A stretch of DNA of 50,000 nucleotides from Owenia fusiformis (Eukaryota > Annelida > Polychaeta > Sabellida > Oweniidae): the NCBI GenBank assembly GCA_903813345.2, contig CAIIXF020000816.1, forward strand, positions 1 through 50,000, given 5' to 3'. Below, in pieces: positions 1-13,200 of the stretch; position 1 is the stretch's first letter, and every line of letters begins with the position of its first letter. A program made the position numbers and the translations under genes. The notes beneath the pieces are model-generated. The model was not told the origin of the DNA and did no database searches. It was given only the letters and a program-made list of their open reading frames with translations.

Positions 1-208
1 AGAGGTTCTGGAGGTAAGCCCAGGAGCATTCATGCGGTGGTCACGATAGCTTCTCTGGCTACGCGGCTACAGAGGTTCTTGAGGTACCCCCAGGACCATG
101 CATGCGGCGGCTACTCTATCTACACTGGTTTTGCGGCTACAGAGGTTCTGGATGTAAGCCCAGGACCATACATACGGTGACCCCGATAGCTACACTGGCT
201 ACGCGGCT
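1..208 (+). repeat. Satellite A, 70-bp monomer array, block 1
   Basis: This is the left-edge part of the main array. A monomer typically begins GCTACGCGGCTACAGAGGTT and is exactly 70 bp when counted to the next start. Positions 21-50 vary between types: one carries TTGAGGTACCCCTAGGACC, another TGGATGTAAGCCCAGGACC. Monomers usually end in CACTG. The block stops abruptly at GCGGCTAC, where satellite B begins. The array continues beyond the left edge of the window. Confidence 0.95.
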
Positions 209-1575
209 ACACATTTAGGATGAGACCCTCCTCGGATGAGCGTTACAAATAAATTTTTCTTTCGAAAATTGAAATTAATGGTATAAAATGATGTTATAGT
301 TCAAGTTGAACAGAGTGGTGATGTCTGGTGTCATCTCGGGATGACACGTCTCCGGATGAGACACATTTTGGATGAGACCCTCCTCGGATGAGCGTTACGA
401 AATAAATTTTTCTTTCGAAAATTGAAATTAATGCTATAAAATGATGTTATAGTTCAAGTTGAACAGAGTGGTGATGTCTGGTGTCATCTCGGGATGACAC
501 GTCTCCGAACGAGACACATTTAGGATGAGACCCTCCTCGGATGAGCGTTACGAAATAAATTTTTCTTTCGAAAATTGAAATTAATGGTATAAAATGATGT
601 TATAGTTCAAGTTGAACAGAGTGGTGATGTCTGATGTCATCTCGGGATGACAGGTCTCCGGACGAGACACATTTAGGATGAGACCCTCCTCGGATGAGCA
701 TTACGAAATAAATTTTTCTTTCGAAAATTGAAATTATAATGGTATAAAATGATGTTATAGTTCAAGTTGAACAGAGTGGTGATGTCTGGTGTCATCTCGG
801 GATGACACGTCTCCGGACGAGACACATTTAGGATGAGACCCTCCTCGGATGAGCGTTACGAAATAAATTTTTCTTTCGAAAATTGAAATTAATGGTATAA
901 AATGATGTTATAGTTCAAGTTGAACAGAGTGGTGATGTCTGGTGTCATCTCGGGATGACACGTCTCCGGACGAGACACATTTAGGATGAGACCCTCCTCG
1001 GATGAGCGTTACGAAATAAATTTTTCTTTCGAAAATTGAAATTAATGGTATAAGATGATGTTATAGTTCAAGTTGAACAGAGTGGTGATGTCTGGTGTCA
1101 TCTCGGGATGACACATCTCCGGACGAGACACATTTAGGATGAGACTCTCCTCGGATGAGCGTTACGAAATAAATTTTTCTTTCGAAAATTTAAATTAATG
1201 GTATAAAATGATGTTATAGTTCAAGTTGAACAGAGTGGTGATGTCTGGTGTCATCTCGGGATGACACGTCTCCGGACGAGACACATTTAGGATGAGACCC
1301 TCCTCGGATGAGCGTTACGAAATAAATTTTTCTTTCGAAAATTGAAATTAATGGTATAAAATGATGTTATAGTTCAAGTTGAACAGAGTGGTGATGTCTG
1401 GTGTCATCTCGGGATGACACGTCTCCGAACGAGACACATTTAGGATGAGACCCTCCTCGGATGAGCGTTACGAAATAAATTTTTCTTTCAAAAATTGAAA
1501 TTAATGGTATAAAATGATGTTATAGTTCAAGTTGAACAGAGTGGTGATGTTTGGTGTCATCTCGGGATGACACGT
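209..1575 (+). repeat. Satellite B, 153-bp tandem repeat, about nine copies
   Basis: Starts of the motif ACATTTAGGATGAGACC fall at 211, 363, 516, 669, 824, 977, 1130, 1283 and 1436. The period is 153 bp, with one 152 and one 155 caused by a small deletion and a TA insertion. Copies differ by only a few substitutions. Each unit has a GC-rich half and an A/T-rich half (around TTTTTCTTTCGAAAATTG). The GC-rich half contains the perfect hairpin GTGTCATC-TCGG-GATGACAC, followed by GTCTC-CGGAC-GAGAC. GGATGA-type cores (GGATGA or GGACGA) recur there every 15-16 nt, four times. The block is embedded in satellite A on both sides and shares no sequence with it. The last copy stops at GATGACACGT, and satellite A resumes at ATATGCGATGG. 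Confidence 0.95.
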
Positions 1576-4500
1576 ATATGCGATGGTCACGATAGCTACA
1601 CTGGCTACGCGGATACAGAGGTTCTAAGCTAGCTACACTGGCTATGCAGCTAGAGAGGTTCTGGAGGTAAGCCCAGGAGCATATATGCGATGGTCAAGAT
1701 AGCTACACTGGCTACGCGGCTATAGAGGTTCTTGAGGTACCCTTAGGGCCAAACATGCGGTGGCTACTCTACCTACACTGGCTTTGCGGCAACAGAGGTT
1801 CTGGATGTAAGCCCAGGACCATACGTACTGTGGCCCCGCTAGCTGCACTGCCTACGCGTCTAGATAGGTTCTTGAGGTACCCCTAGGGCCAAGCATGCGG
1901 TGGCTACGCTACCTACACTGGCTTTGCGGCTACAGAGGTTCTGGAAGTAAGCCCAGGACCATACGTACTGTGGCCCCGATAGCTGCACTGGCTACGCGGC
2001 TACAGAGGTTCTTGAGGTACCCTTAGGCCCATGCATGCGGTGGCTACGCTTCTAGGAGCATACATACTGTGTCCCCGATAGCTGCACTGGATACGCGTCT
2101 ACAGAGGTTCTTGAGGTAACCCTAGGAGCATTCATGCGTTGGCTTCGGTAGCTACGCGGGTACAATGGGTATGTATGCTACGCTACCAACACTGGCTACA
2201 CAGCTACAGAGGTTCTGGATGTAAGCCCAGGACCATACATACTGTGGCCCCGATAGCTGCACTGGCTACGCGGCTACAGAGGTTCTTGAGGTACCCTTAG
2301 GACCATGCATGCGGTGGATTTGCAGCTACAGAGGTTCTAAATGTAAGCCTATGACCATACATACTGTGGCCCCGATAGCTGCACTGGATTCACTACAGAG
2401 GTTCGTGAGGTAACCCTAAGAGCATGCATGCGTTTGCTTCGGTAGCTACGCGGGTACAATGGGTATGTATGCTACGCTACCAACACTGGCTACACAGCTA
2501 GAGAGGTTCTGGAGGTAAGCCCAGGAGCATTCATGCGGTGGTCACGATAGCTTCTCTGGCTACGCGGCTACAGAGGTTCTTGAGGTACCCCCAGGACCAT
2601 GCATGCGGCGGCTACTCTATCTACACTGGTTTTGCGGCTACAGAGGTTCTGGATGTAAGCCCAGGACCATACATACGGTGACCCCGATAGCTACACTGGC
2701 TACGCGGCTACAGAGGTTCTTGAGGTACCCCTAGGACCATGCATGCGGTGGCTACGCTACCTACACTGGCTTTGCGGCTACAGAGGTTCTGGATGTAAGC
2801 CAAGGACCATACATACTGTGGGCCCGATAGCTGCACTGGCTACGCAGCTACAGAGGTTCTTGAGGTAAGCCCAGGAGCATATATGCGATGGTCACGATAG
2901 CTACACTGGCTATGCGGCTACAGAGGTTCTTGAGGTACCCCTAGGAGCATGCATGCGTTGGCTACGCTAGCTACCCTGGCTTTGTGGCTACAGAGGTTCT
3001 GGATGTAAGCCCAGGACCATATACACTGTGGCCCCGATAGCTGCACTGGCTACGAGGCTACAGAGGTTCTTGAGGTACCCCTAGGAGCATGCATGCGTTG
3101 GCTACGCTAGCTACCCTGGCTTTGCAGCTACAGAGGTTTTGGATGTAAGCCAACGACCATACATACTGTGGCCCCGTTAGCTGCACTGGATACACGACTA
3201 CAGAGGTTCTTGAGGTAACCCTAGGAGCATGCATGCGTTGGCTTCGGTAGCTACGAGGGTACAATGGGTATGTATGCTACGCTACCAACACTGGCTACAC
3301 AGCTAGAGAGGTTCTGGAGGTAAGCCCAGGAGAATACATACTGTGGTTCCGATAGCTGCACTGGCTACGCGGCTACAGAGGTTCTTGAGGAACCCCTAGG
3401 ACCATGCATGCGGTGGCTACACTAGCTACACTGGCTTTGCAGCTACAGAGGTTCTGGATATAAGCCCAGGACCATACAAACTGTGGCCCCGATAGCTGCA
3501 CAGGCTTCACGGCTACAGAGGTTCTTGACGTACCCCTAGGACCATGCATGCAGTGGCTACACTACCTACACTGGCTACGCGACTACAGATGTTCTTGAGG
3601 TAAGCCCAGGAGCATATATGCGATGGTCACGATAGCTACACTGGCTACAGAGGTTCTTGAGGTACCCCTAGGAGCATGCATGCGTAGACTTCGGTAGCTA
3701 CGCGGGTACAGAGGTTTTTGAGGTACCCCCAGGACCATGCATGCCGTGGCTACGCTACCTACTTGCAGAGTTTCTGGATGTAAGCCCAGGACCATACATA
3801 CTGTTGCCCCGATAGCTGCACTGGACACATGACTACAGAGGTTCTTGTTGTAACCCTAGGAGCATTCATGCGTTGGCTTCGGTAGCTACGCGCGTACAAT
3901 GAGTATGTATGCTACGCTACCAACACAGGCTACACAGCTACAGACGTTCTTTAGGTACCCCTGGGACCATGCATGCGGTGGCTACGCTACCTACACTGGA
4001 TTTGTGGCTACAGAAGTTCTGGATGTAAGCCTAGGAGCATACATACTGTGGGCCCGATAGCTGCACTGGCTACGCGGCTACAGCTGTTCTTGAGGTAACC
4101 CTAGGAGCATGCATGCGTTGGCTAAGCTAGCTACACTGGCTATGCAGCTAGTTAGTTTCTGGAGGTTAGCCCAGGAGCATATATGCGATGGTCAAGATAG
4201 CTACACTGGCTACGCGGCGATAGAGGTTCTTGAGGTACCCCTAGGGCCAAGCATGCGGTGGCTACGCTACCTACACTGGCTTTGCGGCTACAGAGGTTCT
4301 GGATGTAAGCCGAGGACCATACTGTACATACTGAGGCCCCGATAGCTGCACTGCCTACGCGTCTAGAGAGGTTCTTGGGGTAACCCTAGGAGCATGCATG
4401 CGTTGGCTACGCTTGCTACACTGGCTATGCAATTAAAGAGGTTCTGGATGTAAGCCCAGGACCATATATACTGTGGCCCCGATAGCTGCACTGGCTACGC

Positions 4501-7079
4501 GGCTACAGAGGTTCTTGAGGTACCCTTAGGCCCATGCATGCGGTGGCTACTCTACCTACACTGGCTTTGCGGCTACAGCGGTTCTTGAGGTAAGCCCAGG
4601 AGCATATATGCGATGGTCACGATAGCTACACTGGCTACGCGGATACAGAGGTTCTTGAGGTACCCCTAGGAGCATGCATGCGTTGGCTACGGTAGCTACG
4701 CGGTTACAATGGGTATATATGCTACGCTACCAACACTGGCTACACAGCTACAGAGGTTCTTGAGGTACCCCTAGGACCATGCATGCGGTGGCTACGCTAC
4801 CTACACTGGATTTGCGGCTACAGAAGTTCTGGATGTAAGCCGAGGAGCATACATACTGTAGGCCCGATAGCTGCACTGGCTACGCGGCTACAGAGGTTCT
4901 TGAGGTAACCCTAGGAGCATGCATGCGTTGGCTAAGCTAGCTACACTGGCTATGCAGCTAGAGAGGTTCTGGAGGTAAGCCCAGGAGCATATATGCGATG
5001 GTCAAGATAGCTACACTGGCTATGCAGCTATAGAGGTTCTTGAGGTACCCCTAGGGCCAAGCATGCGGTGGCTACGCTACCTACACTGGCTTTGCGGCTA
5101 CAGAGGTACTGGATGTAAGCCCAGGACCATACGTACTGTGGCCCCGCTAGCTGCACTGCCTACGCGTCTAGAGAGGTTCTTGAGGTACCCCTAGGGCCAA
5201 GCATGCAGTGGCTACGCTACCTACACTGGCTTTGCGGCTACAGAGGTTCTGGATGTAAGCCCAGGACCATACGTACTGTGGCCCCGATAGCTGCACTGGC
5301 TACGCGGCTACAGAGGTTCTTGAGGTACCCTTAGGCCCATGCATGCGGTTGCTACTCTACCTACACTGCCTACGCGTCTAGAGAGGTTCTTAAGGTACCC
5401 CTAGGGCCAAGCATGCAGTGGCTACGCTACCTACACTGGCTTTGCGGCTACAGAGGTTCTGGATGTAAGCCCAGGACCATACATACTGTGGCCCCGATAG
5501 CTGCACTGGATACGCGGCTACGGAGGTTCTTGAGGTAACCCTAGGAGCATGCATGCGTTGGCTACGGTAGCTACGCGGGTACAATGGGTATGTATGCTAC
5601 GCTACCAACACTGGCTACGCGGCTACAGAGGTTCTTGAGGTACCCTTAGGACCATGCATGCGGTGGCTATGCTACCTACACTGGCTTTGCAGCTACAGAG
5701 GTTCTAAATGTAAGCCTATGACCATACATACTGTGGCCCCGATAGCTGCACTGGATACACGACTGCAGAGGTTCTTGAGGTAACCCTAGGAGCATGCATG
5801 TGTTGGCTACGGTAATTAAGCGGGTACAATGGGTATGTATGCTACGCTACCAACACTTGCTATACGCGGTTAGAGAGGTTCTTGAGGTACGTCCAGTACC
5901 ATGCATGCGGTGGCTACGCTACCTACACTGGCTTTGCGGCTACAGAGGTTCTGGATGTAAGCCCAGGACCATACAAACTGTGGCCCCGATAGCTGCACTG
6001 GCTACTCGGCTACAGAGGTTCTTGAGGTACCCCTAGGACCATGTATGCGGTGGCTACGCTACCTACACTGGATTTGAGGCTACAGAAGTTCTGGATATAA
6101 GCCCAGGAGCATACATACTGTGGGCCCGATAGCTGCACTGGCTACGCGGCTACAGAGGTTCTTGAGGTAACCCTAGGAGCATGCATGCGTTGGCTAAGCT
6201 AGCTACACTGGCTATGCAGCTAGAGAGTTTCTGGAGGTAAGCCCAGCAGCATATATTCGATGGTCAAGATAGCTACACTGGCTACGCGGCTACAGAGGTT
6301 CTTGAGGTAACCCTAGGAGCATGCTATCGTTGGCTACGCTAGCTACACTGGCTATGCAGCTAGAGAGGTTCTGGAGGTAAGCCCAGGACCATACATACTG
6401 TGGCCCCGATAGCTGCACTGGCTTCACAGCTACAGCGGTTCTGGAGGTAAGCCGAGGAGCATACATGCTGTGGTCACGATAGCTACACTGGCTACGCGGC
6501 TAAAGAGGTTCTTGAAGTACCCCCAGGAGCATGCATGCGTTGACTTCGGTAGCTACGCGGGTACAATGGGAATGTATGCTACGCTACCAACACTGGCTAC
6601 ACAGCTAGAGAGGTTCTGGAGGTAAGCCGAGTAGCATACATGCGGTGGTCACGATAGCTACACTGGCTACGCGGCTACAGAGGTTTTTGTTGTACCCCAA
6701 GGACCATGCATGCGGTGGCTACGCTACCTACTTGCAGAGGTTCTGGATGTAAGGCCAGGACCATACATACTGTTGCCCCGATAGCTGCACTGGACACACG
6801 ACTACAGAGGTTCCTGAGGTAACCCTAGGAGCATGCATGCGTTGGCTTCGGTAGCTACGCGGGTACAATGGGTATGTATGCTACGCTACCAACACAGGCT
6901 ACACAGCTACAGAGGTTCTTGAGGTACCCCTAGGACCATGCATGCGGTGGCTACGCTACCTACACTGGATTTGCGGCTACAGAAGTTCTGGATGTAAGCC
7001 CAGGAGCATACATACTGTGGGCCCGATAGCTGCACTGGCTACGCGGCTACAGAGCTTCTTGAGGTAACCCTAGGAGCAT
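1576..7079 (+). repeat. Satellite A, block 2
   Basis: About 5.5 kb of head-to-tail 70-bp monomers. Several monomer types alternate: a TACCCCTAGGACCATGCATG type, a TAAGCCCAGGACCATACATACTG type, a TAAGCCCAGGAGCATATATGCG type and a TAACCCTAGGAGCATGCATGCG type. The first two often pair into 140-bp dimers. A 105-bp variant containing GGGTACAATGGGTATGTATG replaces the normal monomer repeatedly (for example near 3241, 5577 and 6860). Truncated monomers occur, for example near 2050, where CTACGCTTCTAGGAGC joins two types. There is no gene; the short open frames here only reflect the repeat. Confidence 0.95.
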
Positions 7080-7226
7080 TGCACAACGCGCATGACGGAA
7101 ACATTTACAGTACATGTGCACAGGTAAAGAAGTACATTGAATTTCACAGGTAAATATAGATGTCATGCTAGGATGAAAACTATTCAACCGATCAAAATAA
7201 ACTTCAATTTATGAATATAAATACAC
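7080..7226. other. Short non-satellite insert in satellite A
   Basis: After GGAGCAT the expected GCATGCG is replaced by about 147 bp of unrelated A/T-rich DNA, and satellite A resumes at ATGTATGCTACGC. The insert contains ACAGGTAAA twice (near 7120 and 7148). I see no terminal inverted repeat and no clear target duplication. It also lacks any coding frame or RNA-gene features. It could be the remnant of an insertion or a filler at a recombination junction. Confidence 0.7.
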
Positions 7227-10200
7227 ATGTATGCTACGCTACCAACACTGGCTACGCGGCTACAGAGGTTCTTGAGGTACCCCTAGGACCATGCATGCGT
7301 TGGCTACGGTAGCTACGCGGTTACAATGGGTATGTATGCTACGCTACCAACACTGGCTACACAGCTACAGAGGTTCTTGAGGTACCATTAGGACCATCCA
7401 TGCGGTGCCTACGCTACCTACACTGGATTTGCGGCTACAGAAGTTCTGGATGTAAGCCCAGGAGCATACATACTGTGGGCCCGATAGCTGCACTGGCTAC
7501 GCAGCTACAGAGGTTCTTGAGGTAACCCTAGGAGCATGCGTGCGTTGGCTAAGCTAGCTACACTGGCTATGCAGCTAGTTAGGTTCTGGAGGTTAGCCTA
7601 GGAGCATATATGCGATGGTCAAGATAGCTACACTGGCTACGCGGCTATAGAGGTTCTTGAGGTACCCCTAGGGCAAAGCATGCGGTGGCTACGCTACCTA
7701 CACTGGCTTTGCGGCTACAGAGGTTCTGGATGTAAGCCGAGGACCATACTGTACATACTGTGGCCCCGATAGCTGCACTGCCTACGCGTTTAGAGAGGTT
7801 CTTGAGGTCACCCTAGGAGCATGCATGCGTTGGCTACGCTAGCTACACTGGCTATGCAACTAAAGAGGTTCTGGATGTAAGCCCAGGACCATATATACTG
7901 TGGCCCCTATAGCTGCACTGGCTACGCGGCTACAGAGGTTCTTGAGGTACCCTTAGGCCCATGCATGCGGTGGCTACTCTACCTACACTGGCTTTGCGGC
8001 TACAGCGGTTCCTGAAGTAAGCCCAGGAGCATATATGCGATGGTCACGATAGCTACACTGGCTACGCGGATACAGAGGTTCTTGAGGTACCCCTAGGAGC
8101 ATGCATGCGTTGGCTAAGCTAGCTACACTGGCTATGCAGCTAGAGAGGTTCTGGATGTAAGCCCAGGAGCATACATACTGTAGGCCCGATAGCTGCACTG
8201 GCTACGCGGCTACAGAGGTTCTTGAGGTTACCCTAGGAGCATGCATGCGTTGGCTAAGCTAGCTACACTGGCTATGCAGCTAGAGAGGTTCTGGAGGTAA
8301 GCCCAGGAGCATATATGCGATGGTCAAGATAGCTACACTGGCTACACGGCTATAGAGGTTCTTGAGGTACCCCTAGGGCCAAGCATGCGGTGGCTACGCT
8401 ACCTACACTGGCTTTGCGGCTACAGAGGTTCTGGCTGTGAGCCCAGGACCATACGTACTGTGGCCACGCTAGCTGCACTGCCTACGCGTCTAGAGAGGTT
8501 CTTGAGGTACCCCTAGGGCCAAGCATGCAGTGGCTACGCTACCTACACTGGTTTTGCGGCTACAGAGGTTCTGGATGTAAGCCCAGGACCATACGTACTG
8601 CACTGTGGTCCCGATAGCTGCACTGGCTACGCGGCTACAGAGGTTCTTGAGGTACCCTTGGGCCCATGCATGCAGTGGCTACTCTCCCTACACTGGCTTT
8701 GCGGCTACAGAGGTTCTGGATGTAAGACTAGGACCGTACATACTGTGGCCCCGATAGCTGCACTGGAAATGCAGCTACGGTGGTTCTAGAGGTAACCCTA
8801 GGAGCATGCATGCGTTGGCTACGGTAGCTACGCGGGTACAATGGGTATGTATGGTACGCTACCAACACTGGCTACGCGGCTACAGAGGTTCTTGAGGTAC
8901 CCTTAGGACCATGCATGCGGTGGCTATGCTACCTACACTGGCTTTGCAGCTACAGAGGTTCTAAATGTAAGCCTATGACCATACATACTGTGGCCCCGAT
9001 AGCTGCACTGAATACACGACTACAGAGGTTCTTGAGGTAACCCTAGGAGCATGCATGTGTTGGCTACGGTAACTAAGCGGGTACAATGGGTATGTATGCT
9101 ACGCTACCAACACTGGCTATACGCGGTTACAGAGGTTCTTGAGGTACGTCCAGGACCATGCATGCGGTGGCTAAGCTACCTACACTGGATTTGCGGTTAC
9201 AGAAGTTCTGGATGCAAGCCCAGGAGCATACATACTGTGGGCCCGATAGCTGCACTGGCTACGCGGCTACAGAGGTTCTTGAGGTAACCCTAGGAGCATG
9301 CATGCGTTGGCTAAGCTAGCTACACTGGCTATGCAGCTAGAGAGGTTCTGGAGGTAAGCCCAGGAGCATATATGCGATGGTCAAGATAGCTACACTGGCT
9401 ACGCGGCTACAGAGGTTCTTGAGGTACCCCTAGGAGCATACATGCGTTGGCTACGGTAGCTGCACTGGCTTCGAGGCTACAGAGGTTCTTGAGGTAACCC
9501 TAGGAGCATGCTATCGTTGGCTACGCTAGCTACACTGGCTATGGAGCTAGAGAGGTTCTGGAGGTAAGCCCAGGACCATACATAATGTGGCCCCGATAGC
9601 TGCACTGGCTTCGCAGCTACAGAGGTTCTTGAGGTACCCCTAGGCCCATGCATGCGGTGGCTACTCTTCTAGGACCATACATACTGTGGCTCCGATAGAT
9701 GCACTGGATACACGACTACAGAGGTTCTTGAGGTACCCCTAGGCCCATGCATGCGGTGGCTACTCTTCTAGGACCATACACACTGTGGCCCCGATAGATG
9801 CACTGGATACACGACTACAGAGGTTCTTGAGGTAACCCTAGGAGCACAGCGGGAGCGAAGCGGGTACAATGGGTATGTATGCTACGCTACCAACACTGGC
9901 TACGCGGCTACAGAGGTTCTTGAGGTACCCCTAGGAGCACAGCGGGAGCGAAGCGGATACAATTGGTATGTTTGCTACGCTACCAACACTGGCTACGCGG
10001 CTACAGAGGTTCTTGAGGTACCCCTAGGACCATGCATGCGGTGGCTACGCTACCTACACTGGCTTTGCGGCTACAGAGGTTCTGGATGTAAGCCCAGGAC
10101 CATACATACTGTGGGCCCGATAGCTGCACTGGCTACGCGGCTACAGAGGTTCTTGAGGTAAGCCCAGGAGCATATATGCGATGGTCACGATAGCTACACT

Positions 10201-13200
10201 GGCTACGCGGCTACAGAGGTTCTTGAGGTACCCCTAGGAGCATGCATGCGTTGGCTACGATAGCTACCCTGGCTTTGCAGATGCAGAGGTTCTGGATGTA
10301 AGCCCAGGACCATATATACTGTGGCCCCGATAGCTGCACTGGCTACGACGCTACAGAGGTTCTTGAGGTACCCCTAGGAGCATGCATGCAGTGGCTACTC
10401 TACCTACACTGGCTTTGCGGCTACAGAGGTTCTGGATGTAAGACTAGGACCGTACATACTGTGGCCCCGATAGCTGCACTGGAAATGCAGCTACGGTGGT
10501 TCTAGAGGTAACCCTAGGAGCATGCATGCGTTGGCTACGGTAGCTACGCGGGTACAATGGGTATGTATGGTACGCTACCAACACTGGCTACGCGGCTACA
10601 GAGGTTCTTGAGGTACCCTTAGGACCATGCATGCGGTGGCTATGCTACCTACACTGGCTTTGCAGCTACAGAGGTTCTAAATGTAAGCCTATGACCATAC
10701 ATACTGTGGCCCCGATAGCTGCACTGAATACACGACTACAGAGGTTCTTGAGGTAACCCTAGGAGCATGCATGTGTTGGCTACGGTAACTAAGCGGGTAC
10801 AATGGGTATGTATGCTACGCTACCAACACTGGCTATACGCGGTTACAGAGGTTCTTGAGGTACGTCCAGGACCATGCATGCGGTGGCTAAGCTACCTACA
10901 CTGGATTTGCGGTTGCAGAAGTTCTGGATGCAAGCCCAGGAGCATACATACTGTGGGCCCGATAGCTGCACTGGCTACGCGGCTACAGAGGTTCTTGAGG
11001 TAACCCTAGGAGCATGCATGCGTTGGCTAAGCTAGCTACACTGGCTATGCAGCTAGAGAGGTTCTGGAGGTAAGCCCATGAGCATATATGCGATGGTCAA
11101 GATAGCTACACTGGCTACGCGGCTACAGAGGTTCTTGAGGTACCCCTAGGAGCATACATGCGTTGGCTACGGTAGCTGCACTGGCTTCGAGGCTACAGAG
11201 GTTCTTGAGATAACCCTAGGAGCATGCTATCGTTGGCTACGCTAGCTACACTGGCTATGGAGCTAGAGAGGTTCTGGAGGTAAGCCCAGGACCATACATA
11301 ATGTGGCCCCGATAGCTGCACTGGCTTCGCAGCTACAGAGGTTCTTGAGGTACCCCTAGGCCCATGCATGCGGTGGCTACTCTTCTAGGACCATACATAC
11401 TGTGGCTCCGATAGATGCACTGGATACACGACTACAGAGGTTCTTGAGGTACCCCTAGGCCCATGCATGCGGTGGCTACTCTTCTAGGACCATACACACT
11501 GTGGCCCCGATAGATGCACTGGATACACGACTACAGAGGTTCTTGAGGTAACCCTAGGAGCACAGCGGGAGCGAAGCGGGTACAATGGGTATGTATGCTA
11601 CGCTACCAACACTGGCTACGCGGCTACAGAGGTTCTTGAGGTACCCCTAGGACCATGCATGCGGTGGCTACGCTATCTACACTGGCTTTGCGGCTACAGA
11701 GGTTCTGGATGTAAGCCCAGGACCATACATACTTTGGGCCCGATAGCTGCACTGGCTACGCGCCTACAGAGGTTCTTAAGGTAAGCCCAGGACCATATAT
11801 ACTGTGGCCCCGATAGCTGCACTGGCTACGCGGCTACAGAGGTTCTTGAGGTACCCCTAGGAGCACAGCGGGAGCGAAGCGGATACAATTGGTATGTTTG
11901 CTACGCTACCAACACTGGCTACGCGGCTACAGAGGTTCTTGAGGTACCCCTAGGACCATGCATGCGGTGGCTACGCTACCTACACTGGCTTTGCGGCTAC
12001 AGAGGTTCTGGATGTAAGCCCAGGACCATACATACTGTGGGCCCGATAGCTGCACTGGCTACGCGGCTACAGAGGTTCTTGAGGTAAGCCCAGGAGCATA
12101 TATGCGATGGTCACGATAGCTACACTGGCTACGCGGCTACAGAGGTTCTTGAGGTACCCCTAGGAGCATGCATGCGTTGGCTACGATAGCTACCCTGGCT
12201 TTGCAGATGCAGAGGTTCTGGATGTAAGCCCAGGACCATATATACTGTGGCCCCGATAGCTGCACTGGCTACGAGGCTACAGAGGTTCTTGAGGTACCCC
12301 TAGGAGCATGCATGCGTTGGCTACGCTAGCTACCCTGGCTTTGCGGCTACCGAGGTTCTGGATGTAACCCCAGGACCATACATACTGTGGCCCCGATAGC
12401 TACACTGGATACACGACTACAGAGGTTCTTGAGGTAACCCTAGGAGCATGCATGGTTGGTTTCGGTAGCTACCAACACTGGCTACACAGCTACAGAGGTT
12501 CTGGATGTAAGCCCAGGACCATACATACTGTGGCCCCGATAGCTGCACTGGCTACGCGGCTACAGAGGTTCTTGAGGTACCCTTAGGACCATGCATGCGG
12601 TGGCTATGCTACCTACACTGGCTTTGCAGCTACAGAGGTTCTAAATGTAAGCCTATGACCATACATACTGTGGCCCCGATAGCTGCACTGGATACACGAC
12701 TACAGAGGTTCTTGAGGTAACCCTAGGAGCATGCATGTGTTGGCTACGGTAACTAAGCGGGTACAATGGGTATGTATCCTACGCTACCAACACTGGCTAC
12801 GCGGTTACAGAGGTTCTTGAGGTACCCCCAGGACCATGCATGCGGTGGCTACGCTACCTACACTGGCTTTGCGGCTACAGAGGTTCTGGATGTAAGCCCA
12901 AGACGATACATACTTTGGCCCCGATAGCTACACTGGATACACGACTACAGAGGTTCTTGAGCATGACGTTCTAGGAGCATGCATGTGTTGACTTCGGTAG
13001 CTACGCGGCTACAATGGGTATGTATGCTACGCTACCAACACTGGCTACACAGCTGGAGAGGTTCTGGAGGTAACCCGAGTAGCATACATGCGGTGGTCAC
13101 GATAGCTACACTGGCTACGCGGCTACAGAGGTTTTTGTGGTACCCCCAGGACCATGCATGCGGTGGCTACGCTACCTACTTGCAGAGGTTCTGGATGTAA

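Noticed and set aside
209-1575. Hammerhead ribozyme in satellite B
   Set aside because: GGATGAG followed by ACGAAA looks like part of a hammerhead core, but the invariant CUGA is CGGA, the intervening stem II does not form, and the reverse strand has no core either.
209-1575. CENP-B box in satellite B
   Set aside because: TTTCGAAAATTG has the TTCG start, but the required A and CGGG positions do not follow.
209-1575. CRISPR-like array
   Set aside because: The repeats are contiguous 153-bp units without unique spacers, in evident eukaryotic DNA.
3058-13200. Open frames of 60-80 codons throughout satellite A
   Set aside because: The monomer is 70 bp, not a multiple of three, so the frame rotates and the same peptide segments recur in all frames and both strands. 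There is no codon-level conservation, start context or known domain.
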